DNA of 64,000 nucleotides from Dichetophora obliterata (lineage: Eukaryota; Arthropoda; Insecta; Diptera; Sciomyzidae), in assembly GCA_963920525.1 (NCBI GenBank), contig OY986439.1, positions 22,782,819 through 22,846,818 of the forward strand, in the 5' to 3' direction. Below are positions 21,775 to 32,950 of this stretch, one piece after another. Numbering within the stretch: position 1 is the stretch's first letter; each line of letters begins with the position of its first letter. The notes below the pieces were generated by a model. The model was not told where the DNA came from and made no database searches. It saw only the letters and a list, made by a program, of their open reading frames with translations. The position numbers and the translations under genes are program-made.

Positions 21775-22781
21775 GGGGTCGTCCATAAACTACGTTACCA
21801 ATTTAGGGGGGTAGGGGTTTTGAAATGCACTACGATAAGTAACGGTAAGGGGGGAGGTGTGATATTGTAACGTTACCAAAAATTAAAAAAATCGTCGAAA
21901 AACCCCTAATTAATAACACAATCATTTCAAAAAATTTTAACCTTACATGTTTATGTTTGATCGTCTAAATTGATGGTTAACTTTTGTTTCAACGATTTCT
22001 TCCACCGCCTTTTTCCTCGACACAGGAACCTTTTGGTATTCTTTCACCATCTCAGCACACGTCTGAAAAATTTGGGTCTTTGCTTTTGCACAAGGCTTTG
22101 ACGTTAAGGCCTGAATGTTCTTGATCAAAGGAGATACCGTATGACATGTACTGTCCTTCTCAGAAAGAAGAAATCGGTTCAAGGTCGTGTCCTACCTGCG
22201 GCTTGTATTTAATTTTTAAAACTTCTATGAATTGTCATAAGTTTGTTTTATATCGTTTACAATAAATCGGAATAAAACATACTATATAAATAAATCAATA
22301 TTCAGAAAGCATTTACACAAAAACACAGAACTTGGTGCAGCTCGGGTGCAGCCTTTAAGGGTACTCTGTCAAAGACCAGGTGAAGTTCTTTGCGTTAGAA
22401 ATGAGGATTCACCTAAATGGGTCGACATAGAATCCGATGAAAAATTCTATTTTGAAGAATCCTCAACAAAGCTACCAGCTTCTTCTATCCTAGTGATTGA
22501 GAGCATCGAATCTTGGATCGCAGATGGAATAGCTTTTACAGATGATATTAACTATTGATTATTTTCCAATTGTTCCTTTAATGTATCTAGTCATACTAGA
22601 CACTAATACTAGAGAAAATGTCAGAGCTAGTCAAAATATATAATCATTCGAATGAATTAATTTCATATGTCATGTTACTTTATGGGGGGGAGGTGTTTTG
22701 AAAAGCACTACGAAAAGTAACGCAGGGGGAGGGAGGGGGTAAAAAACCGGAAAATCAGTAACGTGGTTCATGGACGACCCC
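21775..22781 (+). mobile_element. PIF/Harbinger-type element, copy 1
   Basis: Termini GGGGTCGTCCATAAACTACG and its inverse with TCATGGACGACCCC are flanked by TTA on both sides (21,772-21,774; 22,782-22,784). Subterminal G-rich blocks (GGGGGGTAGGGG, GGGGGAGGGAGGGGG) sit next to GCACTACGATAAGTAACGG. Copies 2 and 3 at 60,037 and 61,550 share the whole 1-kb body in the opposite orientation, also with TWA flanks. A 3-bp TWA duplication is the hallmark of PIF/Harbinger. No DDE transposase is present; the cargo is a two-exon zinc-finger gene fragment. Confidence 0.85.
22026..22558 (+). pseudogene. Two-exon C2H2 zinc-finger gene fragment, copy 1
   Basis: Exon A (22,026-22,240) follows a pyrimidine tract and CAG. 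A 65-bp intron (22,241-22,305; AA/GTTTGT to ATTCAG) separates it from exon B (22,306-22,558). The joined frame gives an open protein segment with YCPSQKEE, then a finger C-x2-C-x12-H-x4-H that the splice itself completes. ARVQPLR, CQRPGE and a C-terminal PASSI.VIESIESW follow before TAA. One in-frame TGA (22,122-22,124) lies in exon A and is shared by all three copies. The frame, splice sites and exon lengths (215 and 253 bp) match in copy 2. I do not know the protein's function; it may be the 3' end of a gene of the parent transposon. Confidence 0.65.
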
Positions 22782-22784
22782 TTA

Positions 22785-24230
22785 GTTCATTTATGACACT
22801 TATAAAATACTTATAAAAATAAACCTGCACTATCTCTTTTTCTGCATAAGACAGTAAAACTAAATTCTACAACTGCACTTACGATACTATCGAAACTGTG
22901 CCCTATTTTTTGTGTGATAAATTTTTTAAAATTGTGATAGTTTTTTAATAATTTATCTAGATATTTAAATATGCTCAAAGGTATAGTAACTTAACTTCTT
23001 ATTGTTAGCCCTTCATCGAGGTCAATCGAAGTGCAAGTATCATCTTTAAATTTCTAGCAGTTTTATATTATAAATATGCAATATTATTTGGGAAAAATTT
23101 TGCTTTTTTTTTGTAAATATTTTAAGATTTTTCGGTTTTTGTTTTGAAACTTGTTGAGCCCTTTTTTGGCCACGTGTGGCCGATGTGTTGTAAACTGTGG
23201 TGTTTGTTTGTAAGTTTATTTGCTACTTTCAACTCTGCGGCTATTATTTAAGGCAAATAATTATCGTTAGACTGACCTTTGCCAAGATTTGCCAATTATT
23301 TTATTTTGTCTTCTTTTTGACTCTAAGCAAAACAACAGTGGCGTCCCACTAAATTAATGCATAGACAGTGAGTCAGATTCTGATGGCGCCATGTTGCTTG
23401 TCTTTTGTTAAAATTTCTTTAAATATAGCTTTTAAAAGCTATTAAAATAAATTTATTAATATTTGTTTAATGCTTTATCTAATTTACTATGCTGATATTT
23501 TTGTGGCTAATTGGAAAGCATGTTGCTGTTTTTGTTTTTTATTAATTCGGTGGATTTTGAATTTTTTATCAATATTATTTTTATGCTTTTTGCTAGTATT
23601 TTTTTGTGCAAAATCAGCAAGCAACAGAGTTGCCTATAATTTATGACCATTGCTGACACTTTGGTTTTTATTGTTATTTGTGTATTCTATAGTTTTGCTT
23701 TAAAATTGCTTATTTTTATAAAATTAAAAACATTCCTTTGTAATTACGCACAGTCCGCCAGTGATTTGCATGCGTGATTTGTGTCGTCGCGGTTGTAAAT
23801 GTATGTACGTGCTGCAACATACAGTGTAGCCCTGTGAATTGGATCTCTTTAAAAGCATGCTGACCGTTGCGATTATTTTATTTTCTTTCTCATTAATTAT
23901 ATTTTTGCTGTTTTTAATTAACTTGTCGTTTGCTTAATTTTTGCGTTCTAAATTTTTATGCATTTATTGCTTGAGCATAAATGAACTGTGTGTCTAACTC
24001 TGCGCCGCACTTAAATTGGGGATAAATGTGTGCATTTGAATGAAATTTAATTTCGATTTACATAAAAATTTGCTAATTTGCGAGCCATGGCTGTGTATGC
24101 ACAGTGGCTCAAAGTAATAATGGTACAGTATGAAAAAAAAGTATTCTAGTAAAATTGAAATGATACTTCAAAATTTTGAACAATATTAATATTTATATTT
24201 AAAAAAAGATTTTAATGATCAGTAAACATA
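22785..24230. other. Unannotated, possibly host, DNA
   Basis: About 1.4 kb of mixed AT-rich sequence with no inverted ends, repeats or coding frames that I can support. It is one of the longer stretches in the window that shares nothing with the rest, so it is a candidate for ancestral host sequence. Confidence 0.5.
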
Positions 24231-24233
24231 AAT

Positions 24234-25069
24234 GCATAGTACTCTGTTCGGTATCATGCAAAATTCCATGCAAAATTTTCATACAAATAATGACAGTTGC
24301 GAAACAGGCGTTAACATTTTCACAACATGTTCGCCAGAGTAGTACTCTGTTCTGGTGCGAAATATCTAATACTATTTTCCGCAACATGAATCAAACAACA
24401 TTTTTTTACGACAATTTAATTGTCCTGCATATTTATTTTAAAGCATAGTACTCTGTTCAGTTTCACCTTAAATTCCACTCAAATCTCCATATAAAAAGTG
24501 ACAGCTGCGAAACAAGCGTGTAAATTTTCACCGCATGTTCGTCAGAGCAGTTCTTTGTTCCGCTGCGTGAAATTATCGCAACATGTTTCTGAGCAGCATT
24601 TTTCACGAAAATTTAATTGTACTGCCTATTTATTTTGAAGTGAAAAGAGAGAGATCATATGAAATCTCCCAACTTATTCTGAGTCTCTCTGAGAAACGTT
24701 GCCATAGGAACTTCTCGCAACAAACTTTAAGTCAGAAATTTCACGCAACAAATAAATAGATGTTGCCAGCGAAATTTCACGTAAACGAACAAAGGCTTTA
24801 GCCTGCTCTGACGAACATGTTGTGAAAATTTTCACGCTTGTTTCGCAGCCTATCACTTTTTGTATGGAGATTTGAGTGGAATTTCACATGAAACTAAATA
24901 GAGTACTATGCTTTAAAGTGAAAAGACCTCTGTCACATGAAATTTCCCAACTCACTCTCTGAGAAACGTTGCCAACGGAGCTTCTCGCAACAAAATATGT
25001 GTCAGAATATTTAACGCAACAAATAATTGAATGTTGTCAGCGAAATTTCACGGAAGCAAACGTAGTACT
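24234..25069. mobile_element. TAGTACTCTGTT foldback element, self-nested
   Basis: The outer copy begins GCATAGTACTCTGTTC and ends near GTAGTACTA. It shares GAAATCTCCCAACTTATTCT-like, GAGAAACGTTGCCA and GCGAAATTTCACG blocks with 18,964-19,714. Its body is interrupted at TATTTATTTTAAA by another member of the same family (24,443-24,911), after which it resumes with AAAGTGAAAAG. Confidence 0.75.
24443..24911. mobile_element. Inner TAGTACTCTGTT element
   Basis: Complete copy with ends GCATAGTACTCTGTT and inverted GCATAGTACTCTATT, flanked by TTTAAA on both sides (24,437-24,442; 24,912-24,917), a candidate 6-bp duplication. The uninterrupted family member reads TTATTTTGAAGTGAAAAG at this point, which supports insertion at that spot. 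Confidence 0.75.
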
Positions 25070-25703
25070 ATCCCTTTAGGAAACAAAGCGCTTCGAAACC
25101 ACTTTCAAAGCACTTTACAAAACCACAATAGCGCTTTGTTCTCGCTTTAAATAGAGCTTTATTTAACATTGTCATGTCATTGGAAAGAAGGCCTTTGTTC
25201 TCGCTATGAAAAGTTATTGAAAAAAGCGCTTTGCTCTCCCTTCGGAAAGAGCGTCTTTTTTGTTCGCACCTGCATTCGCGACTTCATATTCAATGGTGTA
25301 TACTTTTGCTCGATGTAATATTTTACATTTACGTTTTAATGTCCAAACCACTTGCCACTAATTTTATTATCTTTTTTATGAAAAAATTACAATTTTACAC
25401 TTTATAAACGATTTAAGCTTATTTTTTTCACTATTTTGCTGCAACACTTTTTGACGAATTAAACTTTTTGCATATACTAGTGATGAATAATGATGAGAAA
25501 ACAACAAGCGATGTTAGTGATGAGAGTAAGATTAGCCAGCAGAGTATATAACGAAAAAGAACGAAGAATCTCGAAAGCAAACACATTTTTTAAGCTGAAT
25601 TTGTAGTGAGAGCAAAGCAATTTACAAAGGCACTATTCATAGGCAGAGTAAAGACCTTTTTACTTGCTTTTTAATAAAGCACTTTAAAATTTCCGATAGG
25701 GAT
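25070..25703. mobile_element. MITE with ATCCCTWTMGGAAA ends
   Basis: The left end ATCCCTTTAGGAAACAAAGCGC and the inverted right end ATCCCTATCGGAAATTTTAAAGTGC face each other. Interior motifs AAAGCGCTTTG and GCACTTTA recur in both orientations. It directly abuts the TAGTACTC composite. Non-coding. Confidence 0.65.
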
Positions 25704-26352
25704 GCTTTACAAAGAAATTTAAGAAATTAAAGTTGGAAAAAATAGTAATATAATTAGGGTATCATATTATGACATGAAGATCTTACACTAGTTTAAACAT
25801 TTTATTGTTGCCTTACATATAAAAAAGTACTAATATATTACAACTCTGAAGGCTATGTTTATTGAAGTGTCGTAATCAAACAGCTGTTTCATATTTGCAT
25901 TTATTATCTTGGACAATTTAAAGACAATATGACATGATAGTACACCTCGTGAATACCCTAAATGTATTGTCAAAGTTATAATGAAGCACTATAGGAAAAC
26001 CTTAAAAAAATGCATTTGTCCTAGAATAAAATTAAAATGATTGATTTATTTTTATTCGTTTATATTTTGAAGGCAGTCTCTTTTGTTTTTGTAACAGCTC
26101 TTAGCTGGTTTTGGCATGGATTTCACCATTTTACGGCAATATGAAACTACTACACAGCAAAAAAGAGCTTTCAAAAGAAGGTAAAGTGTAAGGGATAGTC
26201 TTAAATTCCATTCCTTCCACTTTCATACCCAGAAAGCATTCTTTTAACACAGGCATGTCATTGGGAGGAGTGCTTCTCTTAGTCTTATCTGGAAGGGCTT
26301 CCTGAATTTTTTAATGGAAGAATTCTTTGAGTCCTTCAATGAAAGGATTCTA

Positions 26353-27445
26353 CACTCAAAAAAAGCTGTTTCCCTTAAATTAAGAAACTGTGGCTTCAAT
26401 TCATAGGCATCGGTTTTTCTATATTCTATAGAGGTTTCTCCTTAATGTAGAGAATTTTTACATGATTTAACGACCTCACGTCTTGATGTCGTTGCAACGT
26501 TATCAAAACAGCTTCTTAGTTTTGAAGACAAGTTTTTACTTAAATATAAGAGATGAAGGTAAGATAAATGTTAAATTTTCAAAAATTGTATACAAGCAGA
26601 AATAATTTAAAGAAAAACTGTATTGATATCAAGTCCACTTGCAATATTCTACAGCATGATTTCTAAAATTTGGAGAAATATAAGTTACAATACTTGGATA
26701 TTTTATAGAAATGCATGTAAGTTTTTCTTTTTTTGTACACCACAGGTGATTTTAAGGATGCTATTCTTATATTTCTAGAAAAAATACTTTGAAATTACTA
26801 ACAAAGCGAACGATTCTTAATGAAGCAAATTAAGCGACAATTGTTCAACAACTGCGATGGTCGAATGGATAAGCCCATGCACTTACACTCACGCGACTGA
26901 GGTTCAAGTCTCCGGATAATGGTAATATTTCAATTTAGTTTAATGTTAATAGTAATATTAATAATGTTTGCAGTTTTTCGTCAGTATATAAATCATGATT
27001 CTCACAGGATGCTGTTTAAAAATCTTAAAAAAGGTGGTTTTTTTTTTGCAAAAATTCCAATATTTTTCTTAGGATTCGTTGAAAAATGTCTAATTTTCAG
27101 AGAAAGTTTTTCTCGTAGTTATATCCGATGATTTATAAATGGTAGAAAATTTCTTATTTTAAGAGAAAATTTTTCTCTTAGTAATAGCCGATGATAAATA
27201 AACGGTAGAAAAGCTTACTACAATGTGATAAAATTTGAACACAATTGCGATAAGTTTCTTCAATTTAGCAAAATAGTTCGTAAAAGATTGGATTATTTTC
27301 CTAAAATTTTTCTCACTACTGGTGTCAATTTAACGAAAAATATATACTTTATTCTTAGAAAATCAGCCATGGCGCTAAATGAAGCCCGATTTTCTAACAA
27401 TTGGGTGCTATTTTTCTAGATTTTCTAGAATTTTTTTTCTGAGTG
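26353..27445. mobile_element. TA-flanked element with CACTCAAAAAAA ends
   Basis: Inverted ends CACTCAAAAAAAGC and CACTCAGAAAAAAAATTC, each flanked by TA. Inside, the phrase AGAAAGTTTTTCTC-TTAGTTATA-TCCGATGAT is repeated (about 27,100 and 27,165). A tRNA-like A-box/B-box pair lies at 26,858-26,913. No gene is recognised; the short frames at 26,919-27,419 are AT-rich and featureless. Confidence 0.6.
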
Positions 27446-27529
27446 TAGTAGGTGTTTTCCAGGAGAACTTTAATAAGACATTCCATGGAATGAAATAGTT
27501 CTTGTTTTTAGAGGGTGTTTAAAAAGTTT

Positions 27530-28670
27530 TTATACCCCCACGTTTAAAAAACATAATAGGAGTAACTATATTAACTTTGTCACTCCGCTTTTAACGCCGA
27601 TAAGGAGGTGTGGCTGGTATAGAAAAGTAAATATATATTTTTGATCAGCATCACCTTCTGAGTCCATTTATCCATGTCCGTCAGTCCATCTGTTTGTCTG
27701 TGATCACGATAACAGCCGTGATTTTATAGCTATCGTAACGAAATTCAATATATGCGCTTTTTATTAAAAAATAGACGTCAGTGAGCCAAATCGGATGAGA
27801 ACCACGCCTACCTCCCATACAAAGTGACTTAGCCAAAACGGTCAAATCTTTTTAAATTCCACAAAATTTAATCCAACGATTTTAAGTTTAGCACATTAGC
27901 TTTAACTTTTAATATTAACTTTTAGTATGAAATATAGAAAAATCTGATGAAAACCAAGCCTACCTCCCATACAAAGTGGCTCAACCAAAACGGTAAAATC
28001 TCTTTAAATCTCACAAAAATTAATCTAATGAGTTCAAATTTTGCACATAAGTTTTAACCTTTAATATGCACTTTGAGTATGAAATTGGTAAAAGTCTCTT
28101 TCAATTCCGTAATAGTTATCTCTTTCAATTCCGTAATAATTAATTTAATGACTCAAAATTTTGCAAATAAGTTTTAACAATAAATATGTACTTTAAGCAT
28201 GAAATTTGGAAAAATTTAATGAAAACCACGTCTACCTCCTATACAAAGTGAGGTTACCAAAACGGTAAAATCTCTTTAATTCTCACTAAAAATAATGTAG
28301 TGACTTCAAATTTTGCACGTATGAAATTTGTAAAAGTCAAATAAAAATCATGTCTACCTCCCATACAAAGTGAGTTCACCAAAATAGTAAAGTCTCTATC
28401 AATTCCGCAAAAATTTTGATCAAATGACTTGAAAGTTTGCACATAAGCTTTAACAATTAATATGCTCTTTAAGTAAGAAATTTGGAAAAATCTAATGAAA
28501 ACCATGGCTACTACCACCCATACAAATTCCACAAAAACTACTAAAATGGCTTAATTTTTAAAAACTGAAAATTCCGCTCAGCTTCCATACAAAATGACGT
28601 AATCATAAAAGAAAAATCATTATAAATTCGAAAAACATTAATGTTTGAACTTGATGTACACAAAAGCTTT
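27530..28670 (-). repeat. Dispersed fly repeat, expanded copy (minus orientation)
   Basis: This is the reverse-complement relative of 1640-2400. The tail (AAGGAGGTGTGGCTGG, TATATATTTTTGATCA, CCGTCAGTCCATCTG) is followed by at least five copies of a sub-repeat. The core of the sub-repeat is GAAAACCACGCCTACCTCCC, ATACAAAGTGACT.A.CCAAAACGG and TAAAATCTCTTTAA, at about 27,790, 27,947, 28,218, 28,343 and 28,495. Spacing varies from 125 to 271 bp. The tandem expansion is much larger here than in the other copies. Confidence 0.75.
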
Positions 28671-28964
28671 AATAAATAAAAAGTACTGCTAGTTCAGGAC
28701 ATTCAAGACTTCAAATAATTTAAAATACGGCAGTCGGGGTATTTTTCCTTCGCTCCAGTCCTTATTAGTTTTCTGCTGATTTTGGTGTTGGAAATGAGAA
28801 ATGTTTGGGTTTTGTTGGAGGTGTAAGAAATTTCACGAAAAATATCTAAAACATATATTATAATGATATATAATTTTTATTTTAAATGCATGTGACATTT
28901 GTATCAAAAATGTTACTGGGTATGTTCTCCCTTTCATCCGTCAATGCTGCAATCAGGTGCCGTG

Positions 28965-29058
28965 TTACAGCATCCGTGATCGAGCAAAACTACGAAGGTC
29001 ACGACGAGACAAGTGCCTATCAATCTTGTACAATTTTACTCGATCACGGATGCTGTAA
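28965..29058. repeat. 94-bp hairpin with 25-bp arms
   Basis: Arms TTACAGCATCCGTGATCGAG and its inverse match over 25 bp with one mismatch around a 44-nt loop. This is GC-richer than the surroundings. It lies within open frames on both strands (28,886-29,176 and 28,965-29,291), none of which has recognisable domains. Confidence 0.8.
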
Positions 29059-29404
29059 TTCGGCCCCTGGTCTGATTTTTTATAAATGTGGTGTTTGTAA
29101 AGATTTTTTAAATAAATTCCAAGTAATTTCACACGATTTACAGTTCGATTACATTGAAGTCTGGGGACTGCGGTGAAGTTTCCATAACGTGGGGACAATT
29201 GTATAGCAAAGTCTTGTGCTTGAATGGTTTTCTTATAACTTTGCTGCTTTTTTCTTACGTCCCAACTCCAGCTACAAAATTTTATTCCCAAACATATCCG
29301 CCGCTATCGAAATTTGAGCGCGCTATCACTCGTCAGGCAGAATTCTTACCCAAATCGCCACGTAGGCACATTTTGTTTATTTGTTGAATAGCTAAGAAGT
29401 ATTA

Positions 29405-30383
29405 GGGGTATTCACGATGTGGTATTTAGCCCTTGTATTGCGTATTTTTGATCAATTTGATATTTTTAGTTAATTTTGTAAAACTACAAAAAAAAAAAAC
29501 AAAATGCACAGCGTTCAAAATACGGCACTATGAAAAATCGCCCAATGAAAAATCGCCAAAAAAATGAAAAATAGCCCAAATGAAAAATGGCCCAAAATGA
29601 AATAAAAATGGCCCTAAAAATAAAATAAAAAATCGCCAAAAAAAAATTAAAAACACCCACAACTTTTTTAAAGAAAATTAAAAATCACCCAAATGAAATA
29701 TGACCTAAAAAATGAAATGAATAATCACCCACAAAAACCATAAAAAATTACCCAATTTTAAATTCCGTACGAGGGCAAATTATTTTATCATTTTATAATA
29801 ACTTATATATAAGTGAAAAGTAACAAGTAAAAAAAGTAAAAATTGCCCAAAAAAAAAATTAAAAATTACCCAAAAGTAAAATGAAAAATGGCCCAAAAAA
29901 AGAAAAATTAAAAATCGCCCAAAAAAATTGAAAAACCAATGATAATTTTCATGTGAAAAATTATCCAATATTGTATTAATGAATTTTGGGCGATTTTTCT
30001 TTTTCTTTGGGTGATTTTTTATTGGGCGATTTTTCATAGCCCCTCAAAATACAACCCTCTAGCAAAAATACAAAAACAAAACCCTATTGTATTCTTTGTA
30101 AATTCCGTTGTGTATTTGACCAGTGGATTGCAAACGCATTTCTACTCAACATAGAGGATTCTACTCACTGCACTGGAAGTTTATTTAATAAAAATTAATA
30201 TAATCTAGTATTTCGTTTGAATTATTTTTCCTACAGTTAAATTAAGATTTCAAACAGAAGCACATACAAAAATAAGTTAATTAAAAAAATACAACTTTTT
30301 ATTGAAGGTTCGTTCACAATAATTTATATATATTAAAAATTTTGAAACAATTTGTCACAAATACACCACATCGTGAATACCTC
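29405..30383. mobile_element. GGGGTATTCACGATGTGG MITE, with a nested element
   Basis: Inverted ends GGGGTATTCACGATGTGGT and its inverse (GAGGTATTCACGATGTGGTG) flanked by TA (29,403-29,404; 30,384-30,385). The body aligns with the element at 43,488-43,950 (GCCCTTGTATTG, ATTTTTGAT.AATTTGATA, TGTATTCTTTG, GCATTTCTACTCA, TTATTAAATAAAAATTAATA). It differs mainly by a 519-bp insertion at 29,524-30,042. Non-coding. Confidence 0.88.
29524..30042. mobile_element. MITE with TATGAAAAATCGCCC ends, nested
   Basis: Ends GGCACTATGAAAAATCGCCC and inverted GGGGCTATGAAAAATCGCCC are flanked by TCAAAATAC on both sides (29,515-29,523; 30,043-30,051), an 8- or 9-bp duplication. The related unfilled element at 43,488 has a single CAAAATACAACCC at this site. 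The interior is made almost wholly of degenerate GAAAAATCGCCCAAAA units in both orientations. The duplication length fits hAT (8 bp) or Mutator-like (9 bp) elements. Confidence 0.88.
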
Positions 30384-30385
30384 TA

Positions 30386-32160
30386 TTAATTTTTTTCTTG
30401 TTGATGGATATGCTCAGCTTAAAACTATAAGCCAAGGCACACCACATTTCATCTATTTGAGGCCTTATAAACGTTGATTTCATTATAAACATATGTAAAT
30501 AGTTATCCAAATCTATTTTTAACATACTTTTAAGATATCCAGAAAACTTACATTATATTGATCTAATGTTTGAGTTTTAACAGGTCGATAAAATGATTTC
30601 AGTCGCAAAGTTTGTATGATCAAACGTGTCTTCAGCGCTAACAGGAGTTAGTTAAAATATTATAATTTTATGTTATTGAAAATTGAACATACATAGGAAT
30701 TTTCAGTGCTTGTGTAGAGTTTGAAAGATTTGAATTTGATTTAAAACTGATTTCGGGCAACCCGCTTGTAAAAATTTGTCGGTTATGACATTGTAATGCA
30801 GAGCTGTAAACGGGATGTGACAAATTCTAATTTGTGTTAAGATCTTTTTATTATCCAGACATCAGTTTGACTTTATTCGTCTGTGTAGCAACACCGTGTT
30901 TTCTATCAGGTGTTTTCTAATCACAAGTGTATTTGTGCAAATGATTGACCTTTATGTTTGAACCAGAAAAAGGCTTTATATATTAAATAATTAATGTTTT
31001 ATTTTGAAATATAATAAATCCGTTCAGTAGATTGTAAAAATATTGTGAAAATTATTTGTGGCGTCATTTGCCTTAGTTTGTTTTTTTGTTCATGTTTTTT
31101 TTTGTTTTCATTGTGTTTTTGGCGTTTAGAAAATTTTCGTTAAATTTTGTTTTTGTTCTCTCCTCTCTTGTTCATCATAAGCAGCACACCAACTCCCATC
31201 GTCACTTATTGTGTAAGGTAGAGGTCATCGGTGTTTAAGCGGCCATGCCCGAACAAATGTAATTCGGAATTGTGTACAGGCGTTGGAGGCCTCTGGTAAG
31301 CTTTAAATTCATTAGCGAGTTATCTATAAGAGTGTTCTATGGAGCAAAGTGCAAAGTGCAACCAGATATCAGTAATAATTATTCATAATTATAATTTTAG
31401 TTCAAATGTGCGTACATAATAATGAATCTTCTAATTCAGGAATGATATCATCAAGGTAAGTTTATTTTTTTCTTTTATTTGTACCGTGTAATTAAGCACG
31501 AGGGTACTAAACGTGGCACGTCTATATGTCCATCTGTAATCGAAATTACAGCCGTAATTTTTGAGCTATCGTAATGCTATTTGATACATAAGCATCTTTC
31601 TAAAAATAAGGATCTTGTTCGAAAATGAGTGAAAAACCTTTTGAAAACCAAGCCTACCACCTTTGTTAAGTAAATTCATCAAAACGGTAAAATCTCTTAA
31701 AATGCCAGAAAAAAATTATCAAATCATTTTTAATTTTCCATTTACAGGAATGAAATTTTAACTAGTGCTTTAAATTTACTTTATGTTGTTATTTAGTTTT
31801 AAAATTATTTAGTTTATTTATTTTTATTATAAAACAACATGATCTTTTAAAAAACAGCTATGCCTCTACCGTGTCTCCGATGACGCACCTGTGTTCTTTT
31901 TAACTTAGCCTTTTTTATTATAAATAAATTTATTATATACACTTTATAAAAACTTTAAAAAATAATTTTAACAATAATTAAAAATTCTGCAATGGATTGG
32001 CAATCTTGGCAAAATCTTTTAAATTAAAACTTTTGCATTATTTTTTTGAGCCACTGTAGCCGCCAACATGCTTTATTTTAACGCAAGCACGCCAATAATT
32101 CTGTGTTGACAAGCAATAATCGCTTACATAATATAAAATATTACAGTTCTTTCCGCTGAA
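30386..32160. other. Unannotated DNA with one repeat fragment
   Basis: AT-rich sequence without coding structure. About 31,490-31,740 is a fragment of the dispersed fly repeat in minus orientation (ATATGTCCATCTGTAATC, ACAGCCGTAATTTTTGAGC, GAAAACCAAGCCTACC, CATCAAAACGGTAAAATCTC). The remainder shows nothing I can name. Confidence 0.5.
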
Positions 32161-32164
32161 TGCA

Positions 32165-32375
32165 GGCAATGTTGCTGTGTTAAATGCACATAGCACTATA
32201 TACACACAACATCTGAAGCTTCAAGTATAATTTAAGACAAAGTTAGGACACAAAAACAAAGCACCCTTTAATATAACTTATATGGCGATTGAAAACTTTG
32301 AAGCAAGATTTCTCGAAACTTTGAAATAAGACTTAAGCTGTTATTGCTTATCGACACAAAATTGTTGCCAGCATA
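32165..32375 (+). repeat. Dispersed repeat shared with 38,015 and 45,126
   Basis: ATAGCACTATA-ACACACAA, ATGACACAAAAACGAAA-like and TATGGCGATTGAAAACTTT blocks are shared in order with 38,015-38,170. The 3' part (GACTTAAGCTGTTATTGCTT, ATCGACAC) is shared with about 45,126-45,165. No termini are visible. Confidence 0.65.
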
Positions 32376-32627
32376 AAAATATAAATACAAGGTTTTTTTT
32401 TTTGCATTATGTTTTTAATTGCTGCTCCCATTTGCTGCTTTTGCTACGGCTCTCCAACTCGCACCTTCTTCTAGTATCCCTTCACTGCGTTTTTTTATGC
32501 GCTTAATTATGTGGCTATTTTATGAGAAGCTGTTCTCTATGCAGCCATGAAATCTAAAATTTAAATCGATTTTCCTTGTAAATGCAGGCAATTTACGCTA
32601 TGCTATGCAATAAAGTAAATGTGAGCC

Positions 32628-32665
32628 AGTGAGTGAGTGAGTGAGTGAGTCGAAGTGAGTGAGTG
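32628..32665. repeat. GTGA tetranucleotide microsatellite
   Basis: Seven or more GTGA/GAGT units with one CGAA interruption. Confidence 0.9.
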
Positions 32666-32950
32666 GCGTGCGCCACCAAGCTCACAATTGGGGTCGTGTG
32701 GGGGCAAAAGTGTTGCCTATACAATTATATAAATAGCTGCAAAATTATAGATAGACAGACACACATTCAAATAGACTATCCGGTTGGATAGTGAAATAGA
32801 AAGACAGACAGCTAGAGTGCCTGTTTTTAGCTTCTTAGACAGACAAAATGTTGGCAAAGCATAAAAATCAAGGAAGTTTTGCAAGAAAAATTGAGTTTAT
32901 TTTAAAAAAGAAATATATATATATACATTTTCGCATAGTCATATGGAAAA

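Noticed and set aside
26852..26920. tRNA-like segment with A-box (TGGTCGAATGG) and B-box (GGTTCAAGTC)
   Set aside because: The D, anticodon and acceptor stems do not pair when folded by hand, so it is not a tRNA gene. It could be a tRNA-derived SINE head, but no body or tail is visible.
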